From the NCBI GenBank assembly GCA_036365455.1, contig JAWQUS010000027.1:17410501-17474500 (forward strand): DNA of 64,000 nt. Direction: 5' to 3'. Every line of letters starts with the position of its first letter. Positions within the stretch are counted from its first letter, which is position 1. The notes beneath the pieces are model-generated. The model was given only the letters and a program-made list of their open reading frames with translations, ran no database searches and had not been told where the DNA came from. This DNA comes from Macrosoma leucophasiata (lineage: Eukaryota > Arthropoda > Insecta > Lepidoptera > Hedylidae). This document shows, in pieces, positions 10,019 through 20,978 of this stretch. A program made the position numbers and the translations under genes.

Positions 10019-11654
10019 AATAAGGATTTAAACCGTTCTCTAATATCTGATGTTGGTATTTTGTACCTGCTACGAACACAGGTGCGCGTGTAAATACACG
10101 TCACTGATTGATGTTTGTGTAGTAGAAACCAAATTAAGCGTTTGTATGGAATTTTGGCGGAGTGTCCGCGGCTACTGCAGTTAATGCTATTTATTTTAAT
10201 ATGATTAATAAAATATGTTTACGATCTTCACATGAAGAAATTATATTTTATGTCATTTGCAACTATATTTTTTATTCATCCCACAAGAGTAGCTCCCTTG
10301 TCCTAGTTTATTTACATTACAAGTAAATGTTTGGGGCATCGATTTATATAATTATGTGTACCAAACTTCAACTCAATCAGCCTAGTAGTTTTAAAGCCTA
10401 ATAATATAGGCTGACTAGGCTGTGAAAGACAGACACAATACACGAGAGACCCGTTTGTTCTTTAGGAGATGTGGAACCCTAAAAAAATAGTATGAAATAC
10501 ATTTCAGATAGCTTGTGACACACTATCACATACATACAGATGCCCACTTAGCTAGATATTTATTTGTTAGCAATACAAAGATGGCATGATGAAATCTCTG
10601 TGAAGGCCAAAGCTCATTGTGTCATCCTTTCAAATCAACTACTATATATATACCATCAAAGTATTCGCAAGTCACAAACACATACATCAAATCAAATAAA
10701 TGTTTATTGAATAAGGCATAATAAATTGTGAAAGTTCTGTGACGAGGACGATAAAATATACACGTGAATGCTCAAAGTCAATATAAGATCATCTGATCTG
10801 CGGGTAAATTGTTATAACTATTATATCTATTGCTCTACACATTAGTACGCAGACAATAACGAAAAGATTCTGCAGATTGAAATACAATATTAAATAAAAA
10901 AAAAATTAAAACTCCTCTGGTTCGCCATAAATAAATGAACCTCATGTTAGAATGAAAGGCTCAGAGGTGCCACAGTGAATAATTTGCATCATGTTCATAG
11001 TCTGTGTTTCTGTAAAAAAAATCCGTCTTAACTTTTAAAAATAATGACTCGAGAAGCGTCGTGAAGCCTACTCCAGAAAACAATTTTCCGCCATAATACA
11101 ACGGAAACATATGCAGTCGGCCCCTTCACGTTAATTACCTACTGTTTTAATCTCCCGACCCCGTCCTGAACAAATATGGACAATACACACCGCCTACGTA
11201 ACAGTATCCTATACGAACCTATCATGCTTTCATTTTTGCCCCGAAGGCCAGCATTGTTACGTTGACATTGTCACGACATCATATGAAGGGACCGTAGGCG
11301 TGGTATGGGATTATCCTAATTTAAATCCACTGACCTCTACTGACTTCTACTGTACTCTATAGTGGGCTGAACTGACGACGATAGCGTAGTTTTCAATATA
11401 CAGTAGGTAATACCTTCGGACGCGATAGGTGGGAGTGGGACCAAGCGATAGCAGTGTAAGTCGAATTCGGGTAATTTTTCGCGAAATACTAGGTTCAAAT
11501 TACTTATTTTTTGCTATTTTTGGGGACATAATTATAGGTAAATCAATGATGTATACTCGAACTTCTCGTAAACCAAACAGGGACCAAGCGGAGTGGAGAA
11601 AACGATACGCGCGGTATGATAAAAAAAAACTGCGTATCTCAATATTTGCGTAAA
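10019..11654. other. Unassigned stretch with one repeat tail
   Basis: About 10290-10490 resembles a common lepidopteran repeat tail: a GACAGACACAA run followed by GGAACCCTAAAAAAATAG. Nothing else is recognised. A 74-codon plus frame at 11429-11653 has no motif I know and ends next to the family E insertion. Confidence 0.45.
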
Positions 11655-11685
11655 ACGAGGTAGCGTCATCATCATCATCATCATT

Positions 11686-12102
11686 TCAGCCAAAAGACGT
11701 CCACTGCTGAACAAAGGCCTCCCCCAAAGAATGCCACAACGAACGGTCCCGGGCCGCCCTCATCCAACGATTGCCCGCGACCTTCACCAGATCGTCGGTC
11801 CACCTCGTGGGGGGCCTGCCTACGCTTCGTTTTCCGGTACGTGGTCGCCACTCTAGAACTCTTCTGCCCCCACGGCCGTCAGTCCTGCGAGCTATGTGCC
11901 CTGCCCACTGCCACTTCAGTTTCGCTATTCGGTGGGCTATGTCGGTTACTTTGGTTCTCATGCGGATCTCCTCATTTCTGATTCGATCTCGCAAAGAAAC
12001 TCCGAGCATAGCCCTCTCCATTGCTCTCTGAGTGACCTTGAGCCTTCTTATGAGGCCCATAGTGAGCGACCACGTTTCGGTTCCGTATGTCATCACTGGC
12101 AA
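11686..12102 (-). pseudogene. LINE C-terminal domain (family E)
   Basis: 138 codons downstream of the reverse transcriptase. Visible landmarks are GTETWSL, LGVSLRDRIRNEEIR, LKWQWAGHIARR, GRPPTRWTDDL and the terminal EAFVQQWTS. This block follows the polymerase domain in many insect LINE ORF2 proteins; its biochemical role is poorly defined. It is out of frame with the upstream segment (12116-12370). The same block is present at 58699-59081 and, shortened, at 19300 and 37150. Confidence 0.85.
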
Positions 12103-12115
12103 CTTACTTAACGAC

Positions 12116-12370
12116 TTAATTGGACGAGAAGATATAACGCAGCTTCCCGAACGCTGCCCATCCGAGTTGGATTCGGCGATTGACCTCTTTCTCGAAGTTG
12201 GACCTACCTAACTGGACCGTTTGTCCCAGGTATACATCAACAACTTCGAGTGTAGTACCCTCGACCATAACAGGAGTGGGCGTAACAAGGACATTCGACA
12301 TAATCTTCGTCTTGTCCATGTTCATTTTAAGGCCCACTCGTTGGGAGGCCCTACTGAGGCCATTGAGCAT
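12116..12370 (-). pseudogene. Reverse transcriptase segment after the catalytic DD
   Basis: 84 codons containing GLKMNMDKTKIMSN, the conserved lysine-bearing motif that follows the catalytic aspartates in non-LTR reverse transcriptases, then VYLGQTVQLG. It continues the 12351-12710 segment in another frame, so a frameshift lies near 12370-12390, and a second near 12103-12116 separates it from the C-terminal block. Confidence 0.85.
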
Positions 12371-12710
12371 TGTGCCAAGGTCTTCCAGCCATGACTACGA
12401 TATCATCCGCAAATTGGAGGTGGGAGATGTACTCGCCGTTAATGTTGATGCCGAGTCCGTTCCAGTCCAGAAGTTTGAAGACATCTTCCAATGCATCGGT
12501 GAACAGTTTCGGAGATATGACATCTCCCTGTCTCACACCTCGCTGCAGTTGGATAGGTTTCGAGCTCTGGTCCTGAAGCCGAACCGACATAGTGGCGTTT
12601 TCGTACAAGCTCCTGAGCACCTCAATGTATCGGTAGTCGACTTGGCACCTCTGGAGAGACTGTAGCACAGCCCAAATCTCGACCGAATCGAAGGCTTTCT
12701 CATAGTCCAC
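12351..12710 (-). pseudogene. Reverse transcriptase catalytic core (family E)
   Basis: 119 codons with motif A DYEKAFDSV (residues 2-10, catalytic Asp 2), motif B RGVRQGDVISPKLF (57-70) and motif C FADDIVV (100-106, catalytic Asp 102-103). These are diagnostic for non-LTR reverse transcriptase. The last residues (MAGRPWHNAQWPQ) are out of frame with the true continuation. The catalytic residues survive, but the flanking frameshifts make the protein nonfunctional. Confidence 0.92.
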
Positions 12711-13195
12711 AAACGCTAAACATAAGGGCTGGTTATACTCTTCTGTCTTCTGTATAAACTGCCGCAGCGTGTGTATGTGGTCTATGATGCTAAAACCTTT
12801 ACGGAACCCGGCTTGTTCGGGAGGCTGGAAGTCGTCGAGTCTGCGAGATAGACGGTTCGTAATTACTCTCGAAAACAGCCTATAGACGTGACTTAGAAGT
12901 GCGATGGGCCTATAGTTTTTAAGAAGGGTATTGTCACCCTTTTTTAAAAAACAGTACCACCATACTTCTGTGCCACGCCTGTGGCGTTTTGCCCTCGGAT
13001 ATGACGGAATCGAACATCATCTGAAGAGCTTCTAATACTGGCCTTCCGCCCGCTTTCAGGAGTTCAGCAGTGATTCCGTCATCACCCGGCGCCCTGTTGT
13101 TTTTCAGCTGTTTGAGTGCCGTACTAATCTCGTTTAGACTGACGTCCGGGATATCTTCGGTGTAGTGTCGGGTCAGTCCGGCTCTAGGATCGAGG
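12711..13195 (-). pseudogene. Reverse transcriptase N-terminal (fingers) part
   Basis: Reading the minus strand, fragments such as YRLFSRVITNRLSRRL and FQPPEQAGFRKGFSIIDH are visible. These are the conserved region just before motif A. The frame is broken around 12930-12990 at a homopolymer. The element begins at 13195, the 5' truncation point next to the duplicated target site. Confidence 0.85.
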
Positions 13196-13206
13196 ACGAG
13201 GTAGCG

Positions 13207-13870
13207 TAAGTCGGAGTATTACTGTATTTGATTTTCGCCATTTTGGCGATAAGTTGTTTCCGCTAATAGTAATAGTCAGTGTACTCGGAACACAGGGGGT
13301 TAACTATGATTTGGAAATAACGCTAACATCATCGAAGCTCATCGAAGAGGTTCTAATTAAAACACATTTAGGTCACAGGACGCGGACGCTCCAAGAAAAG
13401 TGGTTCAAATCGGTTCTAGACTCAGTTGTATGACATGTCTACAATGTCTGGCTATGTCAGCCGATTTGAAAAAAAAACAATTGTTTGTTTTTGTCATACA
13501 TTACTTAAATTCACGTTTAATTATTAGTAATATAACATACCTACTATACTGTACTGTATAATATTACTACTTATGATACTAAAACATACGTAGGTATCCT
13601 AAAAGATTTATAGGGACACGATTCGATAAAACCGGTATATTGTACCGGCGTATCAGAGCCAACATTGTCAACTCTTAATTAGACACCAGGGAAAACGTTA
13701 ATTACAGTATTATTGTTTGCATCCAATAATGTCTATGTTTAAAATATCATGACGACTATTTTGTCGCTCACAATTTACGCATAAAATGGGATGAAAATCA
13801 GATTGCTTTAAAAGTATTCCATTGGATTTGTAATTCACTGCATGGAGCAACTGAACTTGATAGCATATTC
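13207..13870. other. Unassigned stretch
   Basis: AT-rich sequence following the LINE insertion. I see no repeat family, RNA gene or convincing reading frame. Confidence 0.5.
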
Positions 13871-13878
13871 TTCTAGAC

Positions 13879-14048
13879 CAGAGGTTCCCAAATTATTTTT
13901 CTTGTAGACCCCTTTCAATTTTTTTCTGATTTCGGTGGACCCCCTTGCTAACATTTATATCAATTTCCCATATATCTCATGTATGTAGACCCCATCGAGT
14001 CTCCAATGGACTCCAGGGGGTCTATATGGACCACTTTGTGAATCACTG
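13879..14048. mobile_element. hAT-like MITE with 8-bp target duplication
   Basis: A 170-bp element with ends CAGAGGTTCCCAAATT and (reverse complement) CAGTGATTCACAAAGT, 12 of 16 identical. An exact 8-bp duplication TTCTAGAC flanks it at 13871-13878 and 14049-14056. CAG-starting ends plus an 8-bp duplication are typical of hAT transposons (established knowledge). No transposase is encoded. The inner sequence repeats GTAGACCCC / GGGGGTCTA motifs near both ends. Confidence 0.9.
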
Positions 14049-14056
14049 TTCTAGAC

Positions 14057-14609
14057 CAATATTTTGGGAGGGACATCGGTTGTAAACATATATTTTGGAC
14101 AGTACATAAGTGAAGTTCTCATACTTTTTTGTACGAGTTTCAACTTGTCGTATCTAATCGGTGGGAGGAAGGAGTAGGATGATGAGCCCTACGACCTATA
14201 CGAATGATGGAGGCGCGCAATTAAGTGGAGGTAACACGCTATGACTTTGTTGCCCTGATAACTAATATCCGATAACATCATTGTTTTTTCTTTTTGGTTC
14301 ATACTTCTAAGGGAAAAGTACTCTAATAAGATCACGTAGTCGTTCGTCTGCCAGGCGTAGATATCCTAGGACCACGCCCGGCACACCCTCTCAATGATCC
14401 TCTCCCAAATTCTTCTAGACTAGACCAAGATTTTGGGAGAGGATCATTGGTCGTGAACAGAGATTTTGGGGAGGGTTATGACTAGCTATACAAAAAATGG
14501 AAAGATAAATTACGCTTCACCTGGGATTCGAAACTACAAAGAAAAATCACTCGTATGTTTTCCGACATCATAACGATCGATTGCTTGTCGTATCTGTCAT
14601 TTATCACGG
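14057..14609. other. Unassigned stretch with local repeats of ATTTTGGGAG
   Basis: Short related phrases recur (CTAGACCAATATTTTGGGAGG near 14051, CTAGACCAAGATTTTGGGAG near 14420, GAGATTTTGGGGAGGG near 14460), suggesting local duplication. No gene recognised. Confidence 0.4.
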
Positions 14610-14757
14610 AACTAGCGGCCCGCCCCGGCTTCGCCCGCGCTGCTCCGTTCCTATTAGTCATAGCGTGATGATATATTATTATGTTCAAACAAACAAACAA
14701 ACAAACAAACAAACTCTTCAGCTTTATAAAATTTGTATAGATATAGATTAGCACGTT
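14610..14757 (+). mobile_element. Family J repeat with (AAAC)n
   Basis: Starts ACTAGCGGCCCGCCCCGGCTT, the ACTAGC..CCCG head shared with copies at 31932 and 52155, and contains a CAAA microsatellite at about 14690-14713. No protein. Confidence 0.65.
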
Positions 14758-15358
14758 TAAAATCCGCCCGATGTACTTTTTTTTTCGTTTTTTTTTCTAT
14801 TAAACTATTTATATTGACTAGCATGTATTTATTAAGAATATTAAATTAAACAACCAACTATTTTATTCAGGAATTGTATAAATTTAAACGTTAGATGTCG
14901 GCATCTTTTTCTATTTTCACTCATTCTAAAGACGATAAGAAAACACGCAACAGAGCCCACATCAGATTTCTTTGTTACCGGAATAATGTATCGTTAATTT
15001 GATCTGTATAATAATCCTTCTCAAATATCTAAGGAACTTTTATGAGGAGGTCATGGGAATAATGGTACAATGCATCATCAATATAATTACCTTTCCATAA
15101 GATTCCTTTATTAAGATAAGTCTTGGGGTAACACAAAACCGAGGCATGCTCATAATGAGTTAAATATTAAAAGCAATGTGTGTACTGACGTAGTATTATT
15201 ACATATTCTCTGGTACTGATTTAGGCCAGTGGCATACCTTGGTTTTAGAATATGGCAAGCTTAAATCTTTACACAAGAAGTACATAGTTACAAAGTGAGC
15301 ATTAAGTAAGGCCGAGTGGAATATTAGTTTGATACGTCTGTAAAATCAAATAAACATT
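14758..15358. other. Unassigned stretch
   Basis: AT-rich; nothing recognised on either strand. Confidence 0.5.
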
Positions 15359-15432
15359 AGGCGCGTCCACACAGACCAAGCAGTCTCGCGACGCATTTGC
15401 CGCGCGAGGCTGCTCGCTCTGTCTGGACGCGC
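15359..15432. repeat. GC-rich palindromic element, copy 1
   Basis: GGCGCGTCCACACAGAC on the left and GTCTGGACGCGCC on the right are inverted copies, and the GC-rich middle (CGCGACGCATTTGCCGCGCG) is itself nearly symmetrical. A related unit lies at 15850-15926. I could not find a flanking target duplication, so whether these are two short MITEs or the two ends of one element is open. Confidence 0.6.
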
Positions 15433-15849
15433 CCGACACTAGATGACACGGGCACGAGGTCGCGCGCGCTGGTTTACGTCCTCTAGTAATGGATTAATTA
15501 GCATACGCATTAATTGATAGCATGCTAATGCTGTATTAGCATTTCACAAATTAAATGTTGTTGTGAAATTTGCGAAATGTGAAACGCTAAGTTGCAATAT
15601 TTTGTTATTATCTTCGATTTGTTTTTATTTAGGATTTTATATTGAATGAATGCGTGAGATTTTAGAATAATAATGAGTGTGGCACCCTTTAACATCAATT
15701 AATTTGGATATTAACAAAAATCTTATACTTCATTAGGTATCAATTTTTACCATATTAGCAAATAGCATAGCAATAGCAATTAGCATGTTAAGACTCACGA
15801 ATCCACATACATGCCTATGAAATTTACGAGAAATGGCATTAATTGTCTT

Positions 15850-15926
15850 CCACACAGAGCGAGCTGCCTCGCAAATAAACTCGGCAAATACCCCGCGACG
15901 CTGCTCGCTGTGTGGCCGCGCCTATT
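15850..15926. repeat. GC-rich palindromic element, copy 2
   Basis: CCACACAGAGCGAGCTGCC on the left and GCTGCTCGCTGTGTGG then CCGCGCC on the right mirror the unit at 15359-15432. It sits in very AT-rich sequence, so the base composition alone stands out. Confidence 0.6.
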
Positions 15927-16737
15927 TAATATTCGATTCTAAGGGCGAGACTCACAAACAAACCTGCCTTAGAAGATGAAATGAAGAGAGAAAATAATTG
16001 ATGTTGTCGGATATTAGCTACTAGGGCAACAGAGCCATGGCGTGTGTGGAAGAATAACTCAACAGAATCAGCACCAGCGGTTCATCTGGCTGTGATTGAT
16101 GTCGTGGACTCGCCCCCACTTAATTGCGCGCCTCCATCATTTATATTGTTGTCATTTAATCACGCGCGAAAGTGGGCTAAAAATCGTTATGGACCCGAGC
16201 GCTAGGATTACTAATGATGTAACGTACGTAACGTATTTCTACTATTAGTTGTCCCATATCTCAGACGATGTAGGGAAAAGGAGAGACATGCGTTAAGGTA
16301 CATATATATATAATAGGTATATTAATGATTGATTAATGAATGATTTTAAAAATCATTTTAGTTTAATATACGCGAGATAAATCCGTAAAAATAGTTTTAT
16401 TTCAATATATATTAAAGTTTATATTCAGGCATTAATCCACGCTTTTTACCTGTCGGCCAAAAGAGACGCCTTTCACTAATGTTTTTTTGATGTAAGAGAA
16501 TGTATGTAGTCTGCTTCTTTGTCATGTTTTGAAGTAGTAAATATATTGAGAAGTATGTGGTGTCGTTACACTTGTCTTCGACTTTGTTTTTAAGAGAATG
16601 CTAGGCTTTAATGTGAAGGTTCAGAGCGTAATGCAAACTTAAATGCATATTATTCAGCTTTCAAATCTTATTATTCAACTTTCCAAACTGATTTATCGAC
16701 TCTATTATAGATACCTTAATAACACGTAACAAAAAAA
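15927..16737. other. Unassigned stretch
   Basis: No gene, RNA or repeat family recognised. The sequence is AT-rich with ordinary short repeats. Confidence 0.5.
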
Positions 16738-17190
16738 ACGTAACATCACGCCTGTAATCCCCGAACGGGTAGGCAGAGGTTTGCATTTGCATACATTCAA
16801 ACACCTACGACTCGCTGGTTACGTTTATGGCCCATTTCACAGGTGGCGAAACTGTTGCCATCTCCGGGCACATTACCAAACTCCGAGGTACTGGGAAACT
16901 TCCAGAAAATGGTAAAATAACAATAGAACCAGAGATAAAGGATTTTAAACCGTTATCTCTGATAGTCCGTTGTAGTCAACTGTCTCTGGTACTCAGCGCG
17001 TTGGCGACGCCCCTGGTGTTGCAAATATTCATAGGCGGCGGTGACTACTTTCCAGCAGGTCGCCCGTCTGCTTGTCTGTCAATCCATTGACATAAAAAAA
17101 AAGTCCCCGACCACCCGGGAATCGAACCCAGCACCCCCAGCGCAGTAGTAGTGGCCTGCTACCACTACACACACGCTACTGAGGCAGTTA
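16738..17190 (-). mobile_element. Family B SINE interrupted by a younger retroposon tail
   Basis: The plus strand shows the B 3' end at the left (ACATCACGCCTGTAATCCCCG) and the tRNA-like head at the right (17105-17186, with GGGAATCGAACCC, the complement of a B box). Compared with the full-length copy at 51257-51569 there is one insertion at 16969-17101. On the plus strand, the frame from 16827 is a chance frame across this mosaic. Confidence 0.85.
16969..17101 (+). mobile_element. Truncated retroposon inserted in family B SINE
   Basis: 133 bp ending CATTGACATAAAAAAAAA and flanked by AGTCC (16964-16968 and 17102-17106). Its 3' part (TCATAGGCGGCGGTGACTAC .. CTTGTCTGTCA) follows the same plan as the 3' end of family A (CTATAGGCTGCAGTCATCAC .. 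CTTGTTTGCCA). The two families therefore appear to share a 3' tail. Confidence 0.7.
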
Positions 17191-17568
17191 ATAACAATGG
17201 ACCCAGCGACAACAGAATGGACCGAATATGACATAATATGAGGTGTCATAAAATAGATTTCCATCCACTTATTGTTGGTTCGGGTTTTTGGCAAATTAAG
17301 GTCATACTTTAAACGTGTACCTACGAAGCTAGTAAAAGGTACAGCTTTATTACAACAAAGGGGAAAAGGTTTTTAATAAATTTCATTTAATACATTTCCG
17401 GGAAAATATCGGCTTCGGTAAATAACATCGTTGTTCATTAAATCCTGAATAAAAATTGACGGCAAAGGCAAAGCTGGATTAAGGGTTGCTTTTTTATTTT
17501 TCTATTCGCTTTAATGGAAGTATTTAATTTATTTACTAACTAAACGTGTAAAAGTTATTATTTATGTA

Positions 17569-17692
17569 GCAAAGGTTCTAAACAAACGTGCAATTTACAT
17601 GGATGTTAAGTTGTCAGTGATGACTGCACCCTTTAGATACGAGTATCTACACAAAAACCTGACGTCAAATGCAGATGCGTCTCCGTGATAGT
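17569..17692 (-). repeat. Family A fragment, diverged
   Basis: Minus-strand 3' portion with TGCATTTGACGTCAGGTTTTT and ACAACTTAACATCCATGTAAA, matching the family's tail region. Short and degenerate. Confidence 0.55.
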
Positions 17693-17818
17693 TATAAAAG
17701 GGCAAACGGGGTATTGTTGGTGTAAAAAAATAAGTAATAATTCGCAACATTATTGCAAATATACCTATGGGATAGATCTGATGAATTTAAAAGATGAAGG
17801 TGGTGAACAAGTAATCTT

Positions 17819-18090
17819 GAATGGTGGAGGGCGTAAGCACCTCCGCATTACCTAATATGCCTACTTGCCGTTAAATTGTAGTGTTCAGCACTATCGTGTT
17901 CCGGTCAGGTGATAATGTACGGCCTTGTAATTTCCGGCACAGAGGCATAACACCTTAGGCCTCAGGAGTGGCAACGCATCTCATCTGCATTTTGACCTCT
18001 GGTCATTGTCTAAGTGTCTATTGGCTGCAGTCATCACTTAACATCAATGTGAACTGCATGCTTGTTTGCCACTTTCATTATATAACAAAA
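17819..18090 (+). mobile_element. Family A retroposon, nearly complete
   Basis: Begins in GGAGGGCGTAAGCACCTCCG and continues through all later family landmarks to TTTGCCACTTTCATTATATAACAAAA. Only the outermost 5' sequence (CTGGTGGTAGAGCTCC) is missing or altered. Confidence 0.8.
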
Positions 18091-18716
18091 TCTTTAATTA
18101 ATTAGTTGTACCTAAATTGTAACGATAGCAAAGAATATGTAATAATTATACAACGATAGTAGGTACGCTGGTTAGATTCACTCAACGGACCAAGCTTATA
18201 ACAAACTACAGTAATAGCAATGCATGTAAATACGAAACGCGTTATAATTCCAAATATAGGCCCACAAAGACTCAGATTACCTAGAATGTCGAGATATTCA
18301 TTAAGCTTATAACATATTCAAAATTATACATTTAGGTATCCGACACGGTAGATGATTTTGCGGTCTGTGTATTCCGTCGAGATAATACGATGCGTTCATG
18401 TTATAATACTTCGCTGTACCGCATACCGTACCCCACCGGTACCGCATCCTACCGCATCGCGTAGTACCTACCGCACGAGATAGCGCAGAGTAATGTAGCG
18501 TTTCACACGATATTTGAACAATATTTTAGCGAGTTATTTCGACAGAAGAGCTGCGATAATTCGTGTGAATATCTGCTGCTTAGCGAACGCGTGAATTAGT
18601 TTGTCTTGAAATATGTTGCCGCAAATCAGTGTGTCTTATTAAGTTAGTTTTCACTTAGCTCTCGGTATACGTAATGAGTATATTTAGTTTAATGAACTGT
18701 ATGCTCTTGACTTGAA
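18091..18716. other. Unassigned stretch with TACCGCA repeats
   Basis: About 18416-18480 repeats variants of TACCGCATACCGTACC, a short irregular tandem array. TTTCACACGATATTT near 18509 and ATTCGTGTGAATATC near 18559 are inverted matches and may be the ends of an eroded small transposon. No gene recognised. Confidence 0.4.
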
Positions 18717-18912
18717 AATACGTAACTTCACGCCTGTAATCCACCAAAGAGGAAGGCAGAGGTAAATGCATGCATTCAAGCATATATGCAAACAGCCACT
18801 ATTCGCCGGTGACGTTTAGGCCCAAATAACGATGGCGAGCCTGTTTTCATCGCCGTGTACATAACCAAACTCCGAGGTACTAGAAAACTTCCAGAAAGTG
18901 GAAAAATCCAAA
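18717..18912 (-). mobile_element. Family B SINE, 5'-truncated
   Basis: Carries CTTCACGCCTGTAATCCACC through CTTCCAGAAAGTGGAAAAATC, lacking the tRNA head. More diverged than the copy at 51257. Confidence 0.7.
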
Positions 18913-19059
18913 TTCTTACATAAATGCTTGAAACATCTATATCTATAGGTACATATCTGTACAAATAAATAAAATTGGAGTGTCTCTTTGTAATTTAAAA
19001 ATAACCGCTTTTTACTAAATGCATATGTATGTATACACGGTACATATACCTAAACAACA

Positions 19060-19264
19060 TTTTTTACAATTTTTGTCTGTCTGTCTGTCTGTTTGGCGGG
19101 GCTAATCTTGGGAACGGCTGGACCGATTTTGACAGGACTTTCACTGGCAAATACCTGATGTGATAAGGAGTAACTTAGGCTACTTTTATACTAGCTGCGC
19201 CCAAGACTTACGACGAACAATCATAAATTCTCACGCGGGCCAAGTCGCGGGCACAGTTAGTTTA
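19060..19264 (-). mobile_element. Family J repeat with doubled head and CAGA tail
   Basis: On the minus strand it begins ACTAACTGTGCCCGCGACTT, has an inverted second head (CTAGCTGCGCCCAAGAC on the plus strand near 19191) and ends in a CAGACAGACAGAC run. The copy at 52922-53080 has the same doubled-head layout, so this is a family trait. Confidence 0.65.
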
Positions 19265-19299
19265 AAATAGTATTGGTGCAGTAGATGTACTAAGTAGTA

Positions 19300-19512
19300 G
19301 TTGAGTGGTCATGTTGTGACAACGCAATAGCCGCTAGGGCAGAAAGGTTCTCGAGTGGAGACCACGTATCGGCAAGCGCAGCGTGGGACGTCCACCTGCA
19401 AGATGGACCGACGACCTGGTCAAGGCTGCAGGTACCCGCTGGATGCACGTCGCTTCCGATAGGTCGACTTTGGGGGAGGCCTATGTTCAGCAGTGGACGT
19501 CCTATGGCTGAT
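19300..19512 (+). mobile_element. Family E LINE 3' end, 5'-truncated
   Basis: The plus strand reads KRSVGRPPARWTDDLVKAA and EAYVQQWTSYG, then the 3' end GGCTGATATGATGAT. These match the C-terminal block at 11686-12102. A small internal deletion near 19470 removes residues before the terminal motif. I could not define a target duplication. Confidence 0.85.
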
Positions 19513-19589
19513 ATGATGATTGTCACAAGTCACAACCTTAAATACGCCTCTTAAGCGGCAACATAACTGCTAAATGCAATTGAAGATTT

Positions 19590-19879
19590 CATCACATCAG
19601 CCGAAAGATGTCCACTGCTGGACCAAAGCCTCCCCATAAGGAGTATGTGCCATAATCTTCACGTTTGGCATGCAGATTGGTGATCGCAGTGGCGGTAGTG
19701 ACATCGCAAGACGCTGCTACCTATCTTGCGTTATTGCATTTACTACCGCCCTTTCTAATGGTTCGACCGCCATTGTTCGGTTGACTGACTGCACTAGTGG
19801 AATAATTCTTTTCCAGTAGAAGAAAAAAAATTCCGCGAGTGGACGGTTTGGTCGTCGTCACGTCCCGACGCCAGCAACC
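19590..19879 (-). mobile_element. Short (CAT)n-tailed derivative of family E
   Basis: 290 bp flanked by a 12-bp duplication with one difference: AATTGAAGATTT (19578-19589) and AATTAAAGATTT (19880-19891). Its 3' end (CATCACATCAGCCGAAAGAT) matches the LINE tail at 11666, but the rest is unrelated to the LINE ORF. This fits a non-autonomous partner using the LINE machinery (inference). Copies lie at 25466 and 61035. Confidence 0.8.
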
Positions 19880-19891
19880 AATTAAAGATTT

Positions 19892-20692
19892 GTATTGATT
19901 AGAATATTAAAAAAAAAAAGCTATGTGTATATGAAACCTCGAAATCAGAAAGTAACATTTCATCCTTAAATATTGATTCACCCCCAACTCGGCAAAATAA
20001 ATGCTTAGTCAAAATGAGGATTTTAAACAAAATCTTTTGTTTGAACCAGATTGCCGCATCCGGAAGTTTTATGGCTTTGTAACCAATTAGCAAAATGAAA
20101 TCGGAGTTTTCAAACTCCATTCCGATACTTAATTTACATAGATATTACAATTTCGTGGATCCTGGCACAATATTTGAATAATTAATTTACTGAGGAACCC
20201 AATTGTTCATAGGTTGTTGTTAGGTATAAAGCTACATCATCTTGTTCACTACGAAATTAAAGTAGCTCTATTTAATTCTTTATAATGAACTTCCCTACTA
20301 AATAAAGAATCATAGACTTACCTAATATAAATAATCTTTTCAGAACGCTTCAATGGTAATTGATTTTTCAATGATATTTTCATCAAGGTGAAAATATGAA
20401 TTATTTTGTTTAAATAATAATGGTGAAGTCTTGAATATAATTTCAACATTAAACCGGCCAAGTCCGTGTCGGGACACCCATAATATAGGGTTCGGTTTCT
20501 CATTTTTTAAAGATTAATTAACGACACAACGCATTGGGGTATGGGAGAAAATAATGTATCCCTGGTTTGTACCACTATTTGGGGAACACTATTTTATTAT
20601 ATTTTTATATGTCTTATGCATATGTGTATTCTTGATAAAATGCAGCGTTTCGGCACTGAGAGAGTTTATCTCGAGCAGCTAACCGGCTTCTA
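19892..20692. other. Unassigned stretch with one repeat relic
   Basis: About 20448-20505 (CCGGCCAAGTCCGTGTCGGG .. ATAGGGTTCGG) is the inner edge of a widespread lepidopteran repeat. Otherwise AT-rich with no gene recognised. Confidence 0.45.
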
Positions 20693-20978
20693 CTGGTGGT
20701 AGAGCTCCAGTGACGGATTTCGCGGGCGTAGGCACCACCGCTTTACCTAATATACTTGCCGGTAAATGGTAGTGTTCTCCACTATCGTGTTCCGGTCAGG
20801 TGGTAATGTACGGCCCTGTAATTTCCGGCACAGAGCCATAACACTTAATGCCTCAGGAGTAGCAGCGCATCTGCATTTTGACCTTTGGTCATTGTGTGGG
20901 TGTCTATAGGCTGCAGTCATCACTTAACATCAATGTGAACTGCACGCTTGTTTGCCACTTTTATTACATAAAAAAAAA
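20693..20978 (+). mobile_element. Family A retroposon, full length
   Basis: Runs from CTGGTGGTAGAGCTCCAGTG to TTTGCCACTTTTATTACATAAAAAAAA with every family landmark. No convincing target duplication is visible by eye. Confidence 0.88.

Larger units (their letters stand above)
11666..13195 (-). mobile_element. RTE-like LINE (family E), 5'-truncated insertion
   Basis: A 1530-bp minus-strand insertion flanked by an exact 11-bp duplication, ACGAGGTAGCG, at 11655-11665 and 13196-13206. It carries the reverse transcriptase from the finger region to the C-terminal domain and ends 3' in an ATGATG microsatellite, as RTE-clade LINEs do (established knowledge). The endonuclease domain and 5' part were never copied in. 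Several frameshifts break the frame, so it is dead. Clade assignment is inference; a jockey-superfamily relative is possible. Confidence 0.92.

Noticed and set aside
12180..12665. 161-codon plus-strand open frame
   Set aside because: Antisense shadow of the reverse transcriptase on the minus strand.
14690..14713. CRISPR-like or satellite array
   Set aside because: It is a simple CAAA microsatellite without spacers; no CRISPR arrays are expected in an insect genome.
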